This document shows positions 24,801-38,279 of a stretch of DNA of 64,000 bases, one piece after another. The stretch is from Ascaris suum (lineage: Eukaryota > Nematoda > Chromadorea > Rhabditida > Ascarididae), in the NCBI GenBank assembly GCA_013433145.1, contig CM024176.1:3385349-3449348 (forward strand), given 5' to 3'. The first letter of the stretch is position 1. Each line of letters starts with the position of its first letter. The notes beneath the pieces were generated by a model. It did not search any database, was not told the DNA's origin, and saw only the letters and a list, made by a program, of their open reading frames with translations. The translations under genes were made by a program, and so were the position numbers.

Positions 24801-27800
24801 ACAGAAAAATTCTCTCCTTCCAACTTTATCTTTATAATCGATCACTCATTTATCAAATCGTGGAAATGTTTATTAAAGGGGAAATTTCTGCAGTACTCAT
24901 AACGATTTTGAAAAAAAACGGGGGAAAAAGGGAGGAGTAATTACAACATGTTAGATTATATGTTAAACACAACGAAATTTTATTAGTGATGTTGGAGTTA
25001 GGTAAACGCAATTCACCTATTACGGAGCAATTTTCTTATGTGATTTATTGAACGATGTCAAAAACGACTATTTCATCTCAGTCTCACTTAACCTCAATAT
25101 AGAAATATAAATATTTTTATTTATTGATTCGATCATAATTTTAACATATTGATCAATTTAATAAGCGATCAATCGTCTAACCTCTAATACGAATGATGTC
25201 TTCATAGGAAATTTCATAGCCATAAATGGCGACATTTTGAAAATCTCTTATGCACAAATATATCTATTTGAGTGTCATTAATCTAGAGATTTTTATGCGT
25301 TGAACATAACGAGCGATGTGTATTTATTATCAAATCGATATTTAATAATTGATGAAAAATTTGTTTTTATGTCTTGTTTGAATAACATTTAAAAAATTCA
25401 ACATTACTTTTAGAGGATTAGAGGAAATATTTCATTCAAAATATTTCAGTTACGATAAAAAGGCACAGTAAAAATTTTATTCGCTATTAAATACAAAAAT
25501 ACTAAAAAAAATCACAGTATTGATTACAGTAAAGATTTATATATTTTGATGACCGATATGATAAAAACGATTTTGAAATTTTGAGTGATATTTTATTTTT
25601 AGGCACTCTCGATGGATTCCGTTGAGAATTCAACGCGAAACCTAATTTGTTCATTCGGCAATCGATCCATAGTCGCATTATATGGCGCGGGCAGCAACAA
25701 ATACATACCGTATTATCGATAATAAAGCCCTCGAAATTATCAATTCCCTAATTTTTTAAAACGGGATTATATTTAGAAAAATGGTGTTCATTAAAAGAAA
25801 AGTTGTTTTTTTCCAAAGATTTCGCCTATTAAAGAAAACAGTGTATATTACAAAAAAAAAAACATGACTCAAATGAGAGGATTCAATAAAATTCTAGAGT
25901 TTTCCCAGAAGCGAAGAAATATTTTCCCATGGGAATTGCTTCAATAGATTGAGGGATCTTCATGGGGTTGAGATTATTAAGAGAGAGAGAGAGAGAGAAA
26001 AAAAAAGGATATGATTCTTTCGAAATAAATACTATGTGAATGTATTGCATTCAAACATTTGTGTGCATTTTTTTTTAACGAACATCTATTTGAACGTTAC
26101 GAAAGCGCTCAAAATCATTGAAATTTATGAATGCTTCTATTTATAATCATACGTGCATATAGGCAATGTTGTAGGCATTCTAAGAGTTTTTATTTGGGGA
26201 GGGGAAATTGAATTTTGAAAGGCGTTCGTTAATTTAAATTTATTGATTTTCCTTAACGCCTTTGAAAGCTTCACATGATGAATCTATCAAATTCCAGCTG
26301 TCGCTCGCCTAATCGAATTGTTAAAAACTTCACAGATGAAAGCATTTTATTTCACATTTGTAACACCTATCTAAACCTCATGCGGGAATTTGTTTGTTTG
26401 TTTTTTTTTTTTTTTTGAAATATTTACAAATATGGTTGGTTGGATGATTTGTTGAAAGTTCATAGAAATTAGAAATTTGTCAATCTAGAAGCGAAATTTG
26501 CATATAGAATATTTGATGAGTAAAATAGTTTCAAAAAGAAAATTAAATGATACTCTAATTATAGGAGACATTCTTTGCTAAGCAAATTTTCTCAACTATA
26601 AGTATATGCAATTTGCTTTAAATGTGGTAGCGCTAATATAAGTGACATCTTCATTTGTTTATCATTGAATGCCAACTTTTTTTTTAAAGTATGGTTTAAA
26701 CCACCTCCTGTTTCCTCTAGTCCGTCGTCTATTTTTTGGAAGTTTTTATTGAAACTTGGAGCTTTCCATATGGCAAACTACCAAAGAGCAGTTTTTATAT
26801 GATAAGGTTGAAACTTGAACAATAGAATTACTCGAAATCATATAATTTATACGCCATAGAAATAACAGAAATTCTGCGGTTTATGTTCATAATTCTCAAA
26901 TTTAAGCGTTTTTTTTTCTTCAGCACCTTTCCTAAAATTATGATTCATTTGCTGAAAATCTTGAACTCTATGACTACCTCCCTTCGCTACTTTTTTCTTT
27001 GGAGGAAGAGGCTACCTCCCTCTTCTTCTTTTTTATTTGAGGGAGGGGATAAGAACTTGTGTTCACGTTATTTCAGATGCATTTTTCAGAGTCATTTGTG
27101 AATTTCAGCCTTAAGACATAATAAATGAACTTGACATGTGCTCGTGTTTGCATATTTAGTGAATTATTGTTTACTAGATCATGCAATTTCATCTGCATTG
27201 AAATAAATACACAAATAAAAATAAAGTCGCAGTTGAAGCAAATCCCGCTGCACTTAGAGATTATACTTGTCAACAATGCTCTCATCAAAAGCAAGCAATT
27301 CAGAAATTATTTAGAGATCAAACCGAACTCCGTTTGAAGTAAATACGAGTAACCTTTCCCCTAATCAGTTATGTAAGCGGAAATCTAGCTGCAGGTTTTT
27401 GCATCACGAAGAAGTAATTAAATGGTGACGATAGGACGGTAAGACTGCAACACGGAGATTGTTTCATGCATTTTGAACGTGTAGACTTGCAACGATATTA
27501 GACTGAGAATTGTATCGGCAATACACGTATCGTATCGATCATGGAAAATGCTTGAAGCGTTAATCTTCACCACAAGAAGCTTCGATAAATTGCTCTTCTC
27601 ACAACACTTTCAATGACCTCTCACAGTTTTGGTGCAACCTGCACTTGGATTTGAATCGTCTAGATTTGCATAATGCAGAATGCTTCATTATTAACGCATA
27701 TGACCCAAGTTGTCGTAAATTTGAGGAGCTGAAATACTTTGTCTAAGCTTTGCATCATCTAAACTAAGAAGTGAAGAGTTGATGAGTTACAATATCCGGA

Positions 27801-28604
27801 CGAATGCTAAGACTCGAACTTTATTCCAATACGAATTCTTCGATTTTTTTTTCTTTTTTTTTTTTGTGAAAACTGCGTAGATGCAGTTGAGAGTCGGGTT
27901 TTTTTTTGCTATGTGGTTGTAAATACCACGAATAACTTGAGAGTCGATACATTTTAACCAATTTTACCCCCTCATCACTAAAAATTGAATATTTTCCGAA
28001 AAACCTATGGCAATAATTAAACTATAGCACTGAGTATATGAGTAGCCAGCAAAAACTTCCTCTTCTTTTACTGCAAACTACAACAAGAAGGCTGTCACAG
28101 CTGCTTAGAAATGAAAATCTGCCAAAACGATTAGTACTTATTAACAAAACTCGCACTTAGTATAGGAACTTGAATTCATATAAAATTAGAATCCTTGGCA
28201 GTCCTACAGTAACAAGAATGAAGAGGTAAAAAAAAAAAATCATCTACGAACGCTTCGTGTAGCGCAAATTATAAATGTCCAATTATTGCACCATATCACT
28301 TAGATTTATCGCAATAAACCTCTCCTCACTAAAGGAAACAACAAATCCTCATGCTTTTTGCCTAAAACGCTCCATGCGCTCAATTTCCCCCATAACTGAA
28401 CTCGTAATGCCATCACTTCTACATCAAACATATCCACCTTCAACTATCATTCGAATAACGCATCTCATCATCAAAATTGTCCTCACTCCTTATGTGCTAA
28501 TCTTAATCATTTCTTAGCATATCTCACAAGCGATCACTCCTAATTCACTTCTATTAGCTGAAAACAGTGCGATATACACTCGTAAATGCTATCATATGAC
28601 GCAT
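24801..28604. other. Intergenic region between receptor and FAM50
   Basis: AT-rich with A and T runs and a (GA)n run near 25985-25999. The only coding-like element is a 36-codon frame at 25612-25722 behind a good acceptor, described under findings. No other gene is supported. Confidence 0.6.
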
Positions 28605-28610
28605 TTATTA
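28605..28610 (-). terminator. Poly(A) signal of FAM50
   Basis: AATAAA on the minus strand about 165 bases beyond the FAM50 stop codon, the first canonical signal noticed there. Confidence 0.45.
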
Positions 28611-28773
28611 TACAATTTATGAACAAAGAAGCCATAACAACAAGAACTGAGACCGAACAACGTTTATATTAAACATTTCTTCAAAAGATGCAAAAGAGAG
28701 TAATTCCCATAGATTTCACTTTTACAGCACAATCAGCGCACAAACATATCACCATAAGAGTTACAAGAATATA

Positions 28774-31700
28774 TTAAATAGTTGTAAGATCGTCAATTGT
28801 CCTCCGATATTCTTTGTTGGGAACGAATGCCTCCCAGCGTGATGCTGGATAGATGTGTTTGTTTTTCTCATACCAACTTCGTAGTACCACCTATAAGAGA
28901 GTCGTTAGATGGCAAAATAAGACAACTGTTCACAACAAAAGCGAGCCAACAACTAAAATACTATTGCTTGCAAAAGGTGCGTTAGGTTGATCTTATTCTC
29001 TAACCTAATGGTAAATGTAAGGCACTTTTTTCCATCTTATGCCCTACATATACAAAAGTCGCTTCTGCAGTTTACATGCACCAATCTGCGACGTACAGCA
29101 CTCCACTTAAGCCACTTAGAGAAGGTGCACACCCTGGATCTATAGGAAAGGATGCCTTCTGGATGATTTATAACGGCAGCACTTGAACAATCACAAAACA
29201 TCGCCAACACATCCACAGCAATCCCGCAACCGTTCACACTGTCCGCTGTTGGTGATTGCAATTGCAGTGCAGCCGACAGCGAAATCTTTTTTGGCAATAC
29301 GTGAATAAGCATTGACAGAAACAGCAGCACTCTCGCAAGATAAAAATAATTTCGACCCTTTGAAAGATGTTCTTTGAGAACACAATCTTCTCTAAAAATG
29401 AATAAACGCAGCCGATCCGAAGTGAAGTGCGGCTTAAAACGAGAATAACGATTAAGTGGTTCACATAACACATTTGGCCTTAAAATTGGCTTCTTTCATA
29501 GAAACTGCAGTTTGGCAATAACTAGGTTCAGATCATCTAAAATTGTGGCTTGGTGACTGCCACTTCAATTCCACCAATGCCCCATGCCTAGTACCAGCGT
29601 TTTCTATCCCTCTGCTCGAGGATGACACCATACCTTAGCAGGGTGAGATTCTCCGCAATCAACGGCCGCATCTTGTCGCAATCTAATTTCACCAGCAGCA
29701 TCGAACTCATAAAGTGGCCCAGTTTTTCCCATCGCTTTTGTGGCTATGAAATCCTGGAATCTGCAACTTCAAACAAAGTCATCGTGCCTCCAAAGATTAC
29801 GGTGGAATCAACAAATAAAAAATCAACATGAAGAAATAATCATCTTATTAATATATGTTCTGTCTCAAAGAAGACTTCAAACACACTGCAGTTTAACTTG
29901 AGTTATATCAGCCACAGAAATAAACTTTTCACCACATTTGATGGAAAGGTTTATTCTCGCGCTGTCTGGCAGGGGTCAGTCAAGCTTCAATCCACGATAA
30001 AACCACTTCATACTATATGCTCGATGACCGCGTCGATAAGAGACTTAAAATATCTATCATAAAAAATAAACGTTCGTTGGTTAGAACAAACAGCAAATTA
30101 TCACTCAAAAAAAAAAACGACAGCAGACTTACGTATAAAAGTGAGGTATTATGAGGTCTTCTTTAACAAACATTAGGTTCTCCGGAACAGCCGGTCTCAA
30201 TTCACTGAACTCCCGTTTCAGGACCTATAAGAAACGACTTATTCCACTTACCCAATAACATCATAACATTATTTCAAAGTATCGGCACTTACATCCTAGA
30301 AAAAAAAACGAAAGGTGCAACCACGAGATGTAAGTAAGAAGAACGAACTCACATTTGCTCTTTATTTTCTCATTTTCGACACAAATTTCCAATACTGCCA
30401 TCAAAAGTCAACACTATTTTCTTACTATCACCATCGAAGATATTGCTCAGACCACTGAACAAAATACTTTTCATGATTTTCAGCCAAAAAACTCACGATT
30501 AAAAAAAAAAACTGGATTGTAAACTTTTAACCAAGATCTCATTGGGCAAATCAAAACAGTCTTTACGTCTAGCGCCAACTTTTCAGTAATACAGATTTCT
30601 TAGCTGCAAATACAATTTTTCGAAAATGCATAAATCCGAAAATTCATTCCAAAATAGCGGAATTAAGAAAGAAACCTCTAATGCACGTGCAAGAAATTGC
30701 GATATAGTGTTGCCTTTTTTCATACGCAGATCCTTACGATGACTTGATCCGTCCCAATAAGCGAAAGCGACGTTAATCTCTTCATTCTTCTCCTTTTCTT
30801 GCAGCATTTGCCATTCTTTCGCCAAATCCTCTTTTAACCTTTAAATCAACTTTCATAATAAAAAGTAGCTGTAGTTAATTGGAACAGATGATCGAGAGAA
30901 GGTAATGGCTCAAAATAACAAAGGCGAAAATGGCTATTTGCATGTGCTACGGAAGTTATTGTTAACTCGGCAGAGCATTAAGCGCTCCAAAAATATTCTT
31001 TTCTTTTTAGCAATCTAATGAAACGAATAGACGCGTTAACTTCAGATAATTAACCTTGTTTTATTCCTCACCTCTTCTTTCTCCCATTCAACTTACTTCT
31101 CTTCACTATTAATTAAATAGGAGAACACTTAAGCATTATAAACGACTCAACAGATTTTAGCAGAATCGAAAAAAAAAACTGCCAAATAAATCCTTTTTAA
31201 AAAAAGAATGAAGAAACGCCGATTTTAAATAGAGAAAAGAAAGAATAAATAAGCAGCTCACTTTGCTAATTCTTTTTCACGCTCTCGATCGGGAAGGAAA
31301 GCAGTTTCCACCGTCGGATCCATACCCATACGCTGCAATTAAGATGAAACTAGATTAGAGGAAAGTCATCAACCATGACAACGAGATAAATTATATTCAA
31401 AATTGAAAAAAGAGTAATCCATTTACTTCAGCACCGGAAAATCCGCTTCGATCCGCTACCTCTGTAAAGCTTAGATGTGCAAACAGGGGACTCTATCTAG
31501 GCTCCCTCACGCAGTAAAGAAAATTGACTTCCTTCCCGAAAGACTACTTCCCCACAACCTCAAAATCCACTTGGCCTTTTTGGTACTCTATGTTACCATT
31601 TTACCTGGCAGCCTTGTCATTTAAGGAACATTCCTCTGCAATTTCCATCATATCTTCATTGACAATTTCGCCACTTCTGTCCCGGATTTCATTCGGTGAC

Positions 31701-34685
31701 CTTTAATGTGACTATATGATGCCTTAATACTGCGAAAATTACAGTCATCTACGAACTGGATTCCGGGAAAACGTGCAGGAATTTTCACTTTTCTTCAAAG
31801 AATTTCCTCTTTCTTTCAAACTTCCTTCCCTCCACTGAAAATAGGGAACAGCGGTCCATCTCTATCGCATCCATCCACAACTTCCTCCTCGCCGGTTTGC
31901 AGCGCTATGAAGAGGATTCAATTTTCTAATCCAATGAAAAACCGCAAAGCTTGAGATTTCAAACACACAATTATATTTAACAATTCAAATGCACGAAAAC
32001 AACAACAATATTAACTTCGCAAGGGGCTAAAAAAAGCGGAATAAACCATAATATTCAGCAGTAGTGCTAATAATTTTGAAGAACAGAAAAACTCAATACT
32101 GAAGACAACGTAATGAAAAACGATCTCATTACGAATTCAAATGACATGGAAAACGTGTCTTGTCTCTTTCCGCCATCTTCGAAGATCTAGATTGTCAAAT
32201 ACGACGTTATAGATGAAATTGCCTGGTGTCATCATAGGCTTAAACACATTACATCCAATGTTCTGCGATATCCATAAAAGATGCTGGCTCACATAAATTC
32301 TACTTCGGGGAATCTGGGTTTACCTGGATCATCCTCACTGTCATCTATGCTTCATCCACTACAACTTTTTTCTTCAGCAAATTCGTCACTAGTTTAATCA
32401 CTGACTAATAAATCCTTCTCAACTGCAATTAAATTATGGTGTAGACTCCACAAATTCCACAATTATATAGAATGCATAAATGCATTTGGAAAAGAGAACC
32501 TTTTTAGGAGGCAATGAAGTGCTTGCATCGTCTTCGCCTTCCTCTTCTTCTTCATCCTCGAAAGCAAACGAAAGAACTCTTTTCTGAAACAAACGCCAAC
32601 TCAATAAAGGCGTAGCAAGAATAGTAATAGTTATTGAAATCATCAAAATACTCAGCGACGCATTGAAGAAATGAATTTAGGACCGGCATCGCTCTACCTC
32701 CTCCCTCCTTTCTCCTTCGACCCTGCTGAATATTATAATCTGCCGATTAGAGGAACTTTTGATGTTATCTTTCGTTCTATGGATAAAATACTTGAAAAAC
32801 AACACTGGGTTTCACCTTTGATTGAAAAAAAAACTTTTCAGAAATTCCAAATCTTCTCGCTTAAGAATTTTTCTCGAATTTAAAAAATAAAGAGTAAAAA
32901 CCCCTATTCAAATAAGATGTCTCAGAACGCATGTGTATTTAACAAGCGACAAGGAAATACGAATTGCTCATGAAATTGCCCACATAACTAATATTATTTT
33001 AAAAAAATTCTTTCATCGTAACCTTCTTAATTAAAGCAAAGATCGCGAAGGTGCTATGCAGATGCGTAACCATCTCGCCTCCCCTCCCTTGATGTCTAAA
33101 TGATAGACGATCCTCGCCACTAAAACGCTATTCAAAATTGGAAATCAGAGACACTTGCAATTTAGAAATAAGCTTGCTTTAACGTACTTCCTTCGTAGTT
33201 CTTTGAACACTGACCTATCCCTTCCCCATCTCCTTTAAACCTATGATGTAGCGCTAAACAACAAACATAAAAGAGAACTTCATGCTTATATAATGTGATA
33301 TAACTGAAAAAGAAGAGTACCTGAGTAGCTTTCGCGTCTCCTTCGTGTAACCTCTTCGGCTTTTCCATTTGCTTTTTTCTTCCATCAATAACGACTTGTG
33401 TTTCTCTGAAAAGAAAAATGACAATTGATAAATGCTGTCAAATATTATGGAAAACAATTTTTTTGAAATCTGATTCAAAAGTTCATCCGTAGGCAGTCCG
33501 TTTCGCCTCCACCACTCTTCCTCTCCCCGAAATTGCAAACAGAACTTGGCTCTCTTTTTTGTCGGATTCGTGTGTGGCATCAGAAAAGAACGCTTTAAAC
33601 AGTTTTTAATCTCTGCCTAGAGCAATAGAAGAAATCACTTGGCGAAGTTGTTCAACTGTCTGTTCACTCATTTTCTGGTAGATTCGGAAGAGACGAAGAA
33701 ATGAAGCAGTGACCTCATTTCGACAACATCCTTCTGCTTCTCTCTCATTTCATCGAGTGTCACAAGACCAACGGTACTCGACTTCAACGATTCCTCCACC
33801 GCATCATAATTCGCCGTGAACTTTGATGTTATGCCCGTCTTCACTGTTAATTCAATGAGATTTTAATAATTAAGACGAATGAAAATAGAAGAGAAGAAGA
33901 TATTGAAAAATATTCATTGAAGCGCTCAAAAGCATTCACAAACTTTAAAAAATACCGATTAATAATAGCAAATTCATAAAAAAAGAAGTTCATTTCATGT
34001 TCTCTGTCGCCTTCATTCTTTTCCTCCGTCTTTTGATGATACTTTTGTCCGAGAACGATAACATGATTGTCTGAGATCGACGACTCTATTTTAAGCGCTG
34101 TCTCAGATCGTTTCTTTCCAACTCTCTTCAATTTCTAAGCCCTTAACGTTGGAGTAGTTTTCCAATCGGCTTCAAATGAAATTTTATCATCGTTTATTTC
34201 TTCTTCAGAAAAATCAACAAATACATCTTGAAACATTTGAAAGCAAAGCAAAAAAAAAACTAAACATGGCCCATTCATCCCGCTATTGAATAATAATTTA
34301 TTCAACTTTGCTGTCCAAAGATCACCCAAATTCGACTATTTTCATTCGATTTCAAACTGTGGTCAATATCGTTCGACATTAAGGACGTAGATCAACGTTT
34401 TGGGAGCAATAAAGGGGAGGGGTGAGACGGGAAGGGGAAGGAAGCAGACAACAATGACGATATACTACCGTCGGCAGGTTAATCAAAAGCTTATTAGGTT
34501 TCGTGTACCCAATTCAAGCAAAAAAAGTCATTCATACGTGTACAGATAAATCAGAAACGAAACATAGAAAGCATACAATTATTAGTTTCCTCCTCGATCT
34601 TCTTACGTCGTTGCTCAATTGCCTCTTTTGCTCTTTCACGATTCTTTGCTATATGAATGAGTCGACCAGCATCTGCCTTCGACAT
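28774..34685 (-). CDS. FAM50: FAM50/XAP5 family nuclear protein, 9 exons, 325 aa
   Basis: Conserved eukaryotic nuclear protein; in vertebrates FAM50A is linked to the spliceosome. Exons in coding order: 34685-34577, 33843-33714, 33405-33321, 32583-32500, 31332-31262, 30838-30676, 30224-30133, 29760-29634, 28890-28774. Phases agree throughout. The start is [20 protein letters not shown], followed by the family blocks [20 protein letters not shown], a polyglutamate stretch in exon 4, FLPDRERE in exon 5, [20 protein letters not shown] in exon 6, [14 protein letters not shown] in exon 7, [15 protein letters not shown] in exon 8 and [20 protein letters not shown] in exon 9. The human protein is 339 aa, so this model is essentially full length. 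The extreme C-terminus departs from the usual RWEPYDP ending. A 3' acceptor lies six bases before the ATG. No close neighbour gene shares its strand, so an operon is not indicated. Confidence 0.97.
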
Positions 34686-34690
34686 TTCCG

Positions 34691-34691
34691 G
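34691..34691 (-). promoter_or_regulatory. 3' splice acceptor 6 bases before FAM50 ATG (possible trans-splice site)
   Basis: The minus strand reads TTTCTCATATCAG, then CCGGAA, then the ATG. So short a leader is typical of spliced-leader acceptor sites in nematodes. Cis-splicing to a non-coding exon is the alternative. Confidence 0.6.
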
Positions 34692-36021
34692 CTGATATGA
34701 GAAAATTTGTAACGCTAATAACAAAACATTAAACAGTCATAAACGATGCAATTAGCACAACTATCCTTTACTAAGATTTTTTCCAAAACTAACGCATAAA
34801 TCAGCTATAGATGCCAATTAATAGCTGCTAATATCATTGGAGTTAAGTTTGAGAATACGAAGATGAGGAAATTTACAAGAAAGTCCTCAATTGAACCAAC
34901 TGTTTAGTATAAACCACAAATACGGGACATCGCCACTTCCTTTCAACATTCTACCTTACTGTGGTGGTTTAAATAGGTACAAATTTGTATGCCTTTCAAC
35001 AATTACGATGCAAACGGACGATTAAAAAAGCACTAGAGGAAATCAGATCTTCCAGAAATCCTCAAGAACAATCTGCAAACACAGCAGCAACATTTTTTCT
35101 TCCAGTTGCAGTAGTGGATCATCATGGTTCAATGTCTGCCGATCACTGAAATCAACTGTTACTAGTAAGTCTAACGGTAAGTTTTTATTACAATAGGCAA
35201 AAATGATGGCATAAATTACAAATGAACATGCTGTAAATTTCCGCCCCAAACAAGTGTTAAGAATTTAGCGGAAACCGGAAAGAGGGGAGGTGAGGTGAGA
35301 AAAGAGAGTGGAGGAGAGCAAGTGGGCTGCCATGGTTAAATGCAATAGTGTCGAGATACGGTTATATCTACCTAACATCACATTTTCATGGGATTCCTAG
35401 CGTACTCACAACGGCATATAGCAAAACGATAAAAGCTTAACTGCAAAACTTAGATATGGCAAACCATTAATAACTGGACAACGCTAGACAACAAACTAAT
35501 TACGCCGAGAAACTAGGAAAGTACTAGCAAATGTGCAGTAAGATGGTCAATATTCATTGCTGATATAAGAATGCAAACTGATAAGGAGAGTGGAACTGAG
35601 GTTTAAAAGAAAAAACGAAACGACGCTAAAGATGTTTTGAGAAAAGAAGGAAAGACAAGAAAACGACATGAGGATGGAAGAGAAACTCATTACTACCTAT
35701 GTCAGTGCTAAAGCGACCAGTAATCAGCCGCATATCTATTAATCTACATCTGCGTGCCCTTTATATCATAAACCAGTACTAGTAAGGAAAAGCTCAAAAC
35801 ATACCGTTATAACCAGTAAAACCCCCCGCGCACTTCACCTAATCCTATTTGGCCTAATTACTCACACCTCCAACTCTGTTGAGGAGCAAATGAAGAATAA
35901 CAACAATACTCCATACCGGTAAAGCACAGTTGCATTCGTCCCAGTAAAGTGCGCCAAACAAACTCACGTGCTAAGACGCAGCAGAAAAGATTGATTATAT
36001 TACAGCTAAATTCTTTGTTCA

Positions 36022-36157
<136 letters not shown>

Positions 36158-38068
36158 CTATATATTATATATATACGCCTATATATATATATTAACAGCT
36201 AAATTTTTTCTGAGAATATAGCTAAATCTTATTTTTTTTTCATTTTGCCTGAGATATACTAGTCATTGAACAATTTCATTTGAATAGACTTCCTTCCAAA
36301 GATTTTCTCGAGAAAATAATAAAAGTGTACCACAATATTTCAGTAAAATATGTTTGTGAGCTGTAGAATTCGTGAAATAAAGAAGAAGAATGTAGGGAGA
36401 ATGAGTAGAATGTAGAGATGAATCGAGCTTTTCCGTTGGAAATTCTATCCTCGCAACTTTCAATGAATAAAATTCCCATTCCAAGGAACAATTTAAGAAC
36501 GTCAAATCTTGCTGTTGCATAAGTGAAATATCTATGATTCATCCCCAATACTCATTTATAATTGCTGAAATTACACATAAACGATTATCTGCGGAAAGCA
36601 TGCAGAAATTTTCCCATATGCATAGACATAAAACTGACAAAATAAATTCTTCTGAGTGAAAAGCTGTACGATCGCATAATGAAGAAGTGTTCTTGGCAGT
36701 GAACACGAATCTGTGATCGTAAAATATGCAAATTTTTGATGAGTATGGAATCCATTCAAAGGACAGTTGATGCAACTCGCAATGCAGACGAAATTTGCAT
36801 TGGAGCCATTGTTGAAATTCCTCAAGTCATAATAAAAATCAGGGAATAAGATATTTGTTCACGCATACAACATGCAAATGAACGAATAATATGAAAATAA
36901 TGCGCTTATCAAAATTTGCATATATATAGAGATGAGGAATATGCCACCCGTCTCATAGGGTTTTCCACTTGTTGTTCTGCTCGACGGCTGAGCGCCGACC
37001 ATTCCCTCTTCGCAGTTTTTTGTAATGTAAGTACGAGATTTCCTCCTTGGAATGACACTGTAAGTGTTTCGTTATCTCAGTAATTGTAAACTCTTGGGTA
37101 GACAAAAACTTATTAAATGATCAGAAATGAAGGAATCATCAAGGTTACTTCACATGTTTTTAGTGGCTTCATTATCGGTGAAGTATTTCGTCCACTTCTT
37201 GGTTTCTATATACGGCGAATTGGCCAATATGCAATGAAGAAGTGACATATTGGCAAATATGTTCGTGTGAATTTTTTAAGCATTTACACTGTAAAATAAA
37301 GTGCGAAGATATTTTTGCTGAATATCCTGATTTTTACTCATTTCTCAATTCATGAGACAAATATTACGTCTATCTTTACCGTACAGAGTTACTGGTTGCA
37401 TATTTTGCTGATAGCGACCCCAGCAAACGTTAGCAATAGTGCTATTTATTTCTAACTTAATAATAGTAAACGAGGATAACGTAAAGTTACTTGCAGTTGA
37501 AGAGGAAATAACTTATGCATTTCATCTAATCACTTAGAAAACTTGAACACCGATTGAGCATATACCGAGTGATATATTTATTTACAACGCATTTATTAAT
37601 TTCATGCTATGATGTCATTTTCCTTTCGTGCTAATGATGCTCGTTTACTGATGTAAATGGGAAATTTTTGAGTTCAAGATGAAAAAAAAAAGATTGACAA
37701 TCTTTCGGTGCTTTTTCTTCAAGAACATTTTAAACGAGTGAATATCTTTAGATATGTATTTGTTGCAGCAATGATATGATGTATTTATGGCAATGTAGGT
37801 TTTGATAAAGGAAATTGGCTGAAAATATTCGAAAATGTCAACGATGATATAATTTTTCATGATAAGCAACGAATTTTCAACGTAGATTCTATGGAATTGT
37901 TAAATTTATTTGCAAAATGGAAATTGCAATTTTCAACTTCTATTGGTCAATTGAAAATCATATAAAGCACTAGAATTAGAGGATGAAAAATGAGAAATTG
38001 AGAGGAGAAGTAAAGTTGTCCATATTTTTATTTTATTTTGAAAATGGATTTATATTTGTTGATTATAG

Positions 38069-38279
38069 GCCACATGAACGGATAGTATCGATCTCTGAAA
38101 GTACATCGACCACTGAGGATGAGAGGACAAGAGTTGAAACATCTAAGCTTGTGTCATCGAATGAAAACGATGGCTCAATAGTGAAAGAGAGAGTTCGATT
38201 GGAAAAACGAAGTACAACCACTAGAACTCCTAAACGCCGGCGGTTAGCCATCACTGTCTATAGAAAGAATCGAAATTGA
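38069..38279 (+). CDS. Possible terminal exon, Ser/Thr-rich with basic C-terminus
   Basis: An acceptor (GATTATAG) opens a frame of 70 codons to TGA. It starts PHERIVSISESTSTTEDERT and ends TPKRRRLAITVYRKNRN, so the tail holds a basic cluster that could act as a nuclear localisation signal. The first base completes a codon from an earlier exon (entry phase 2). No partner exon or family was recognised. The opposite strand is also open for 63 codons, which lowers confidence. Confidence 0.3.

Noticed and set aside
27795..27830. Possible tRNA T-arm (TTCGAGT) on the minus strand, also one near 680-710
   Set aside because: No cloverleaf could be completed around either.
29037..29471. 144-codon minus-strand frame in the last intron of FAM50
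   Set aside because: Lies between exons 8 and 9, which join perfectly without it. Three overlapping frames are open, pointing to local GC rather than coding.
32671..32883. 70-codon plus-strand frame starting with ATG in FAM50 intron 3
   Set aside because: Fairly protein-like at first ([14 protein letters not shown]) but no splice context, no similarity, and an AT-rich second half.
33254..33580. 108-codon minus-strand frame across FAM50 exon 3
   Set aside because: It reads exon 3 out of frame. The conserved family frame uses the acceptor at 33405.
37157..37250. Two short overlapping membrane-like plus-strand peptides near 37.2 kb
   Set aside because: Both under 40 codons with mutually exclusive frames and no partner exon.
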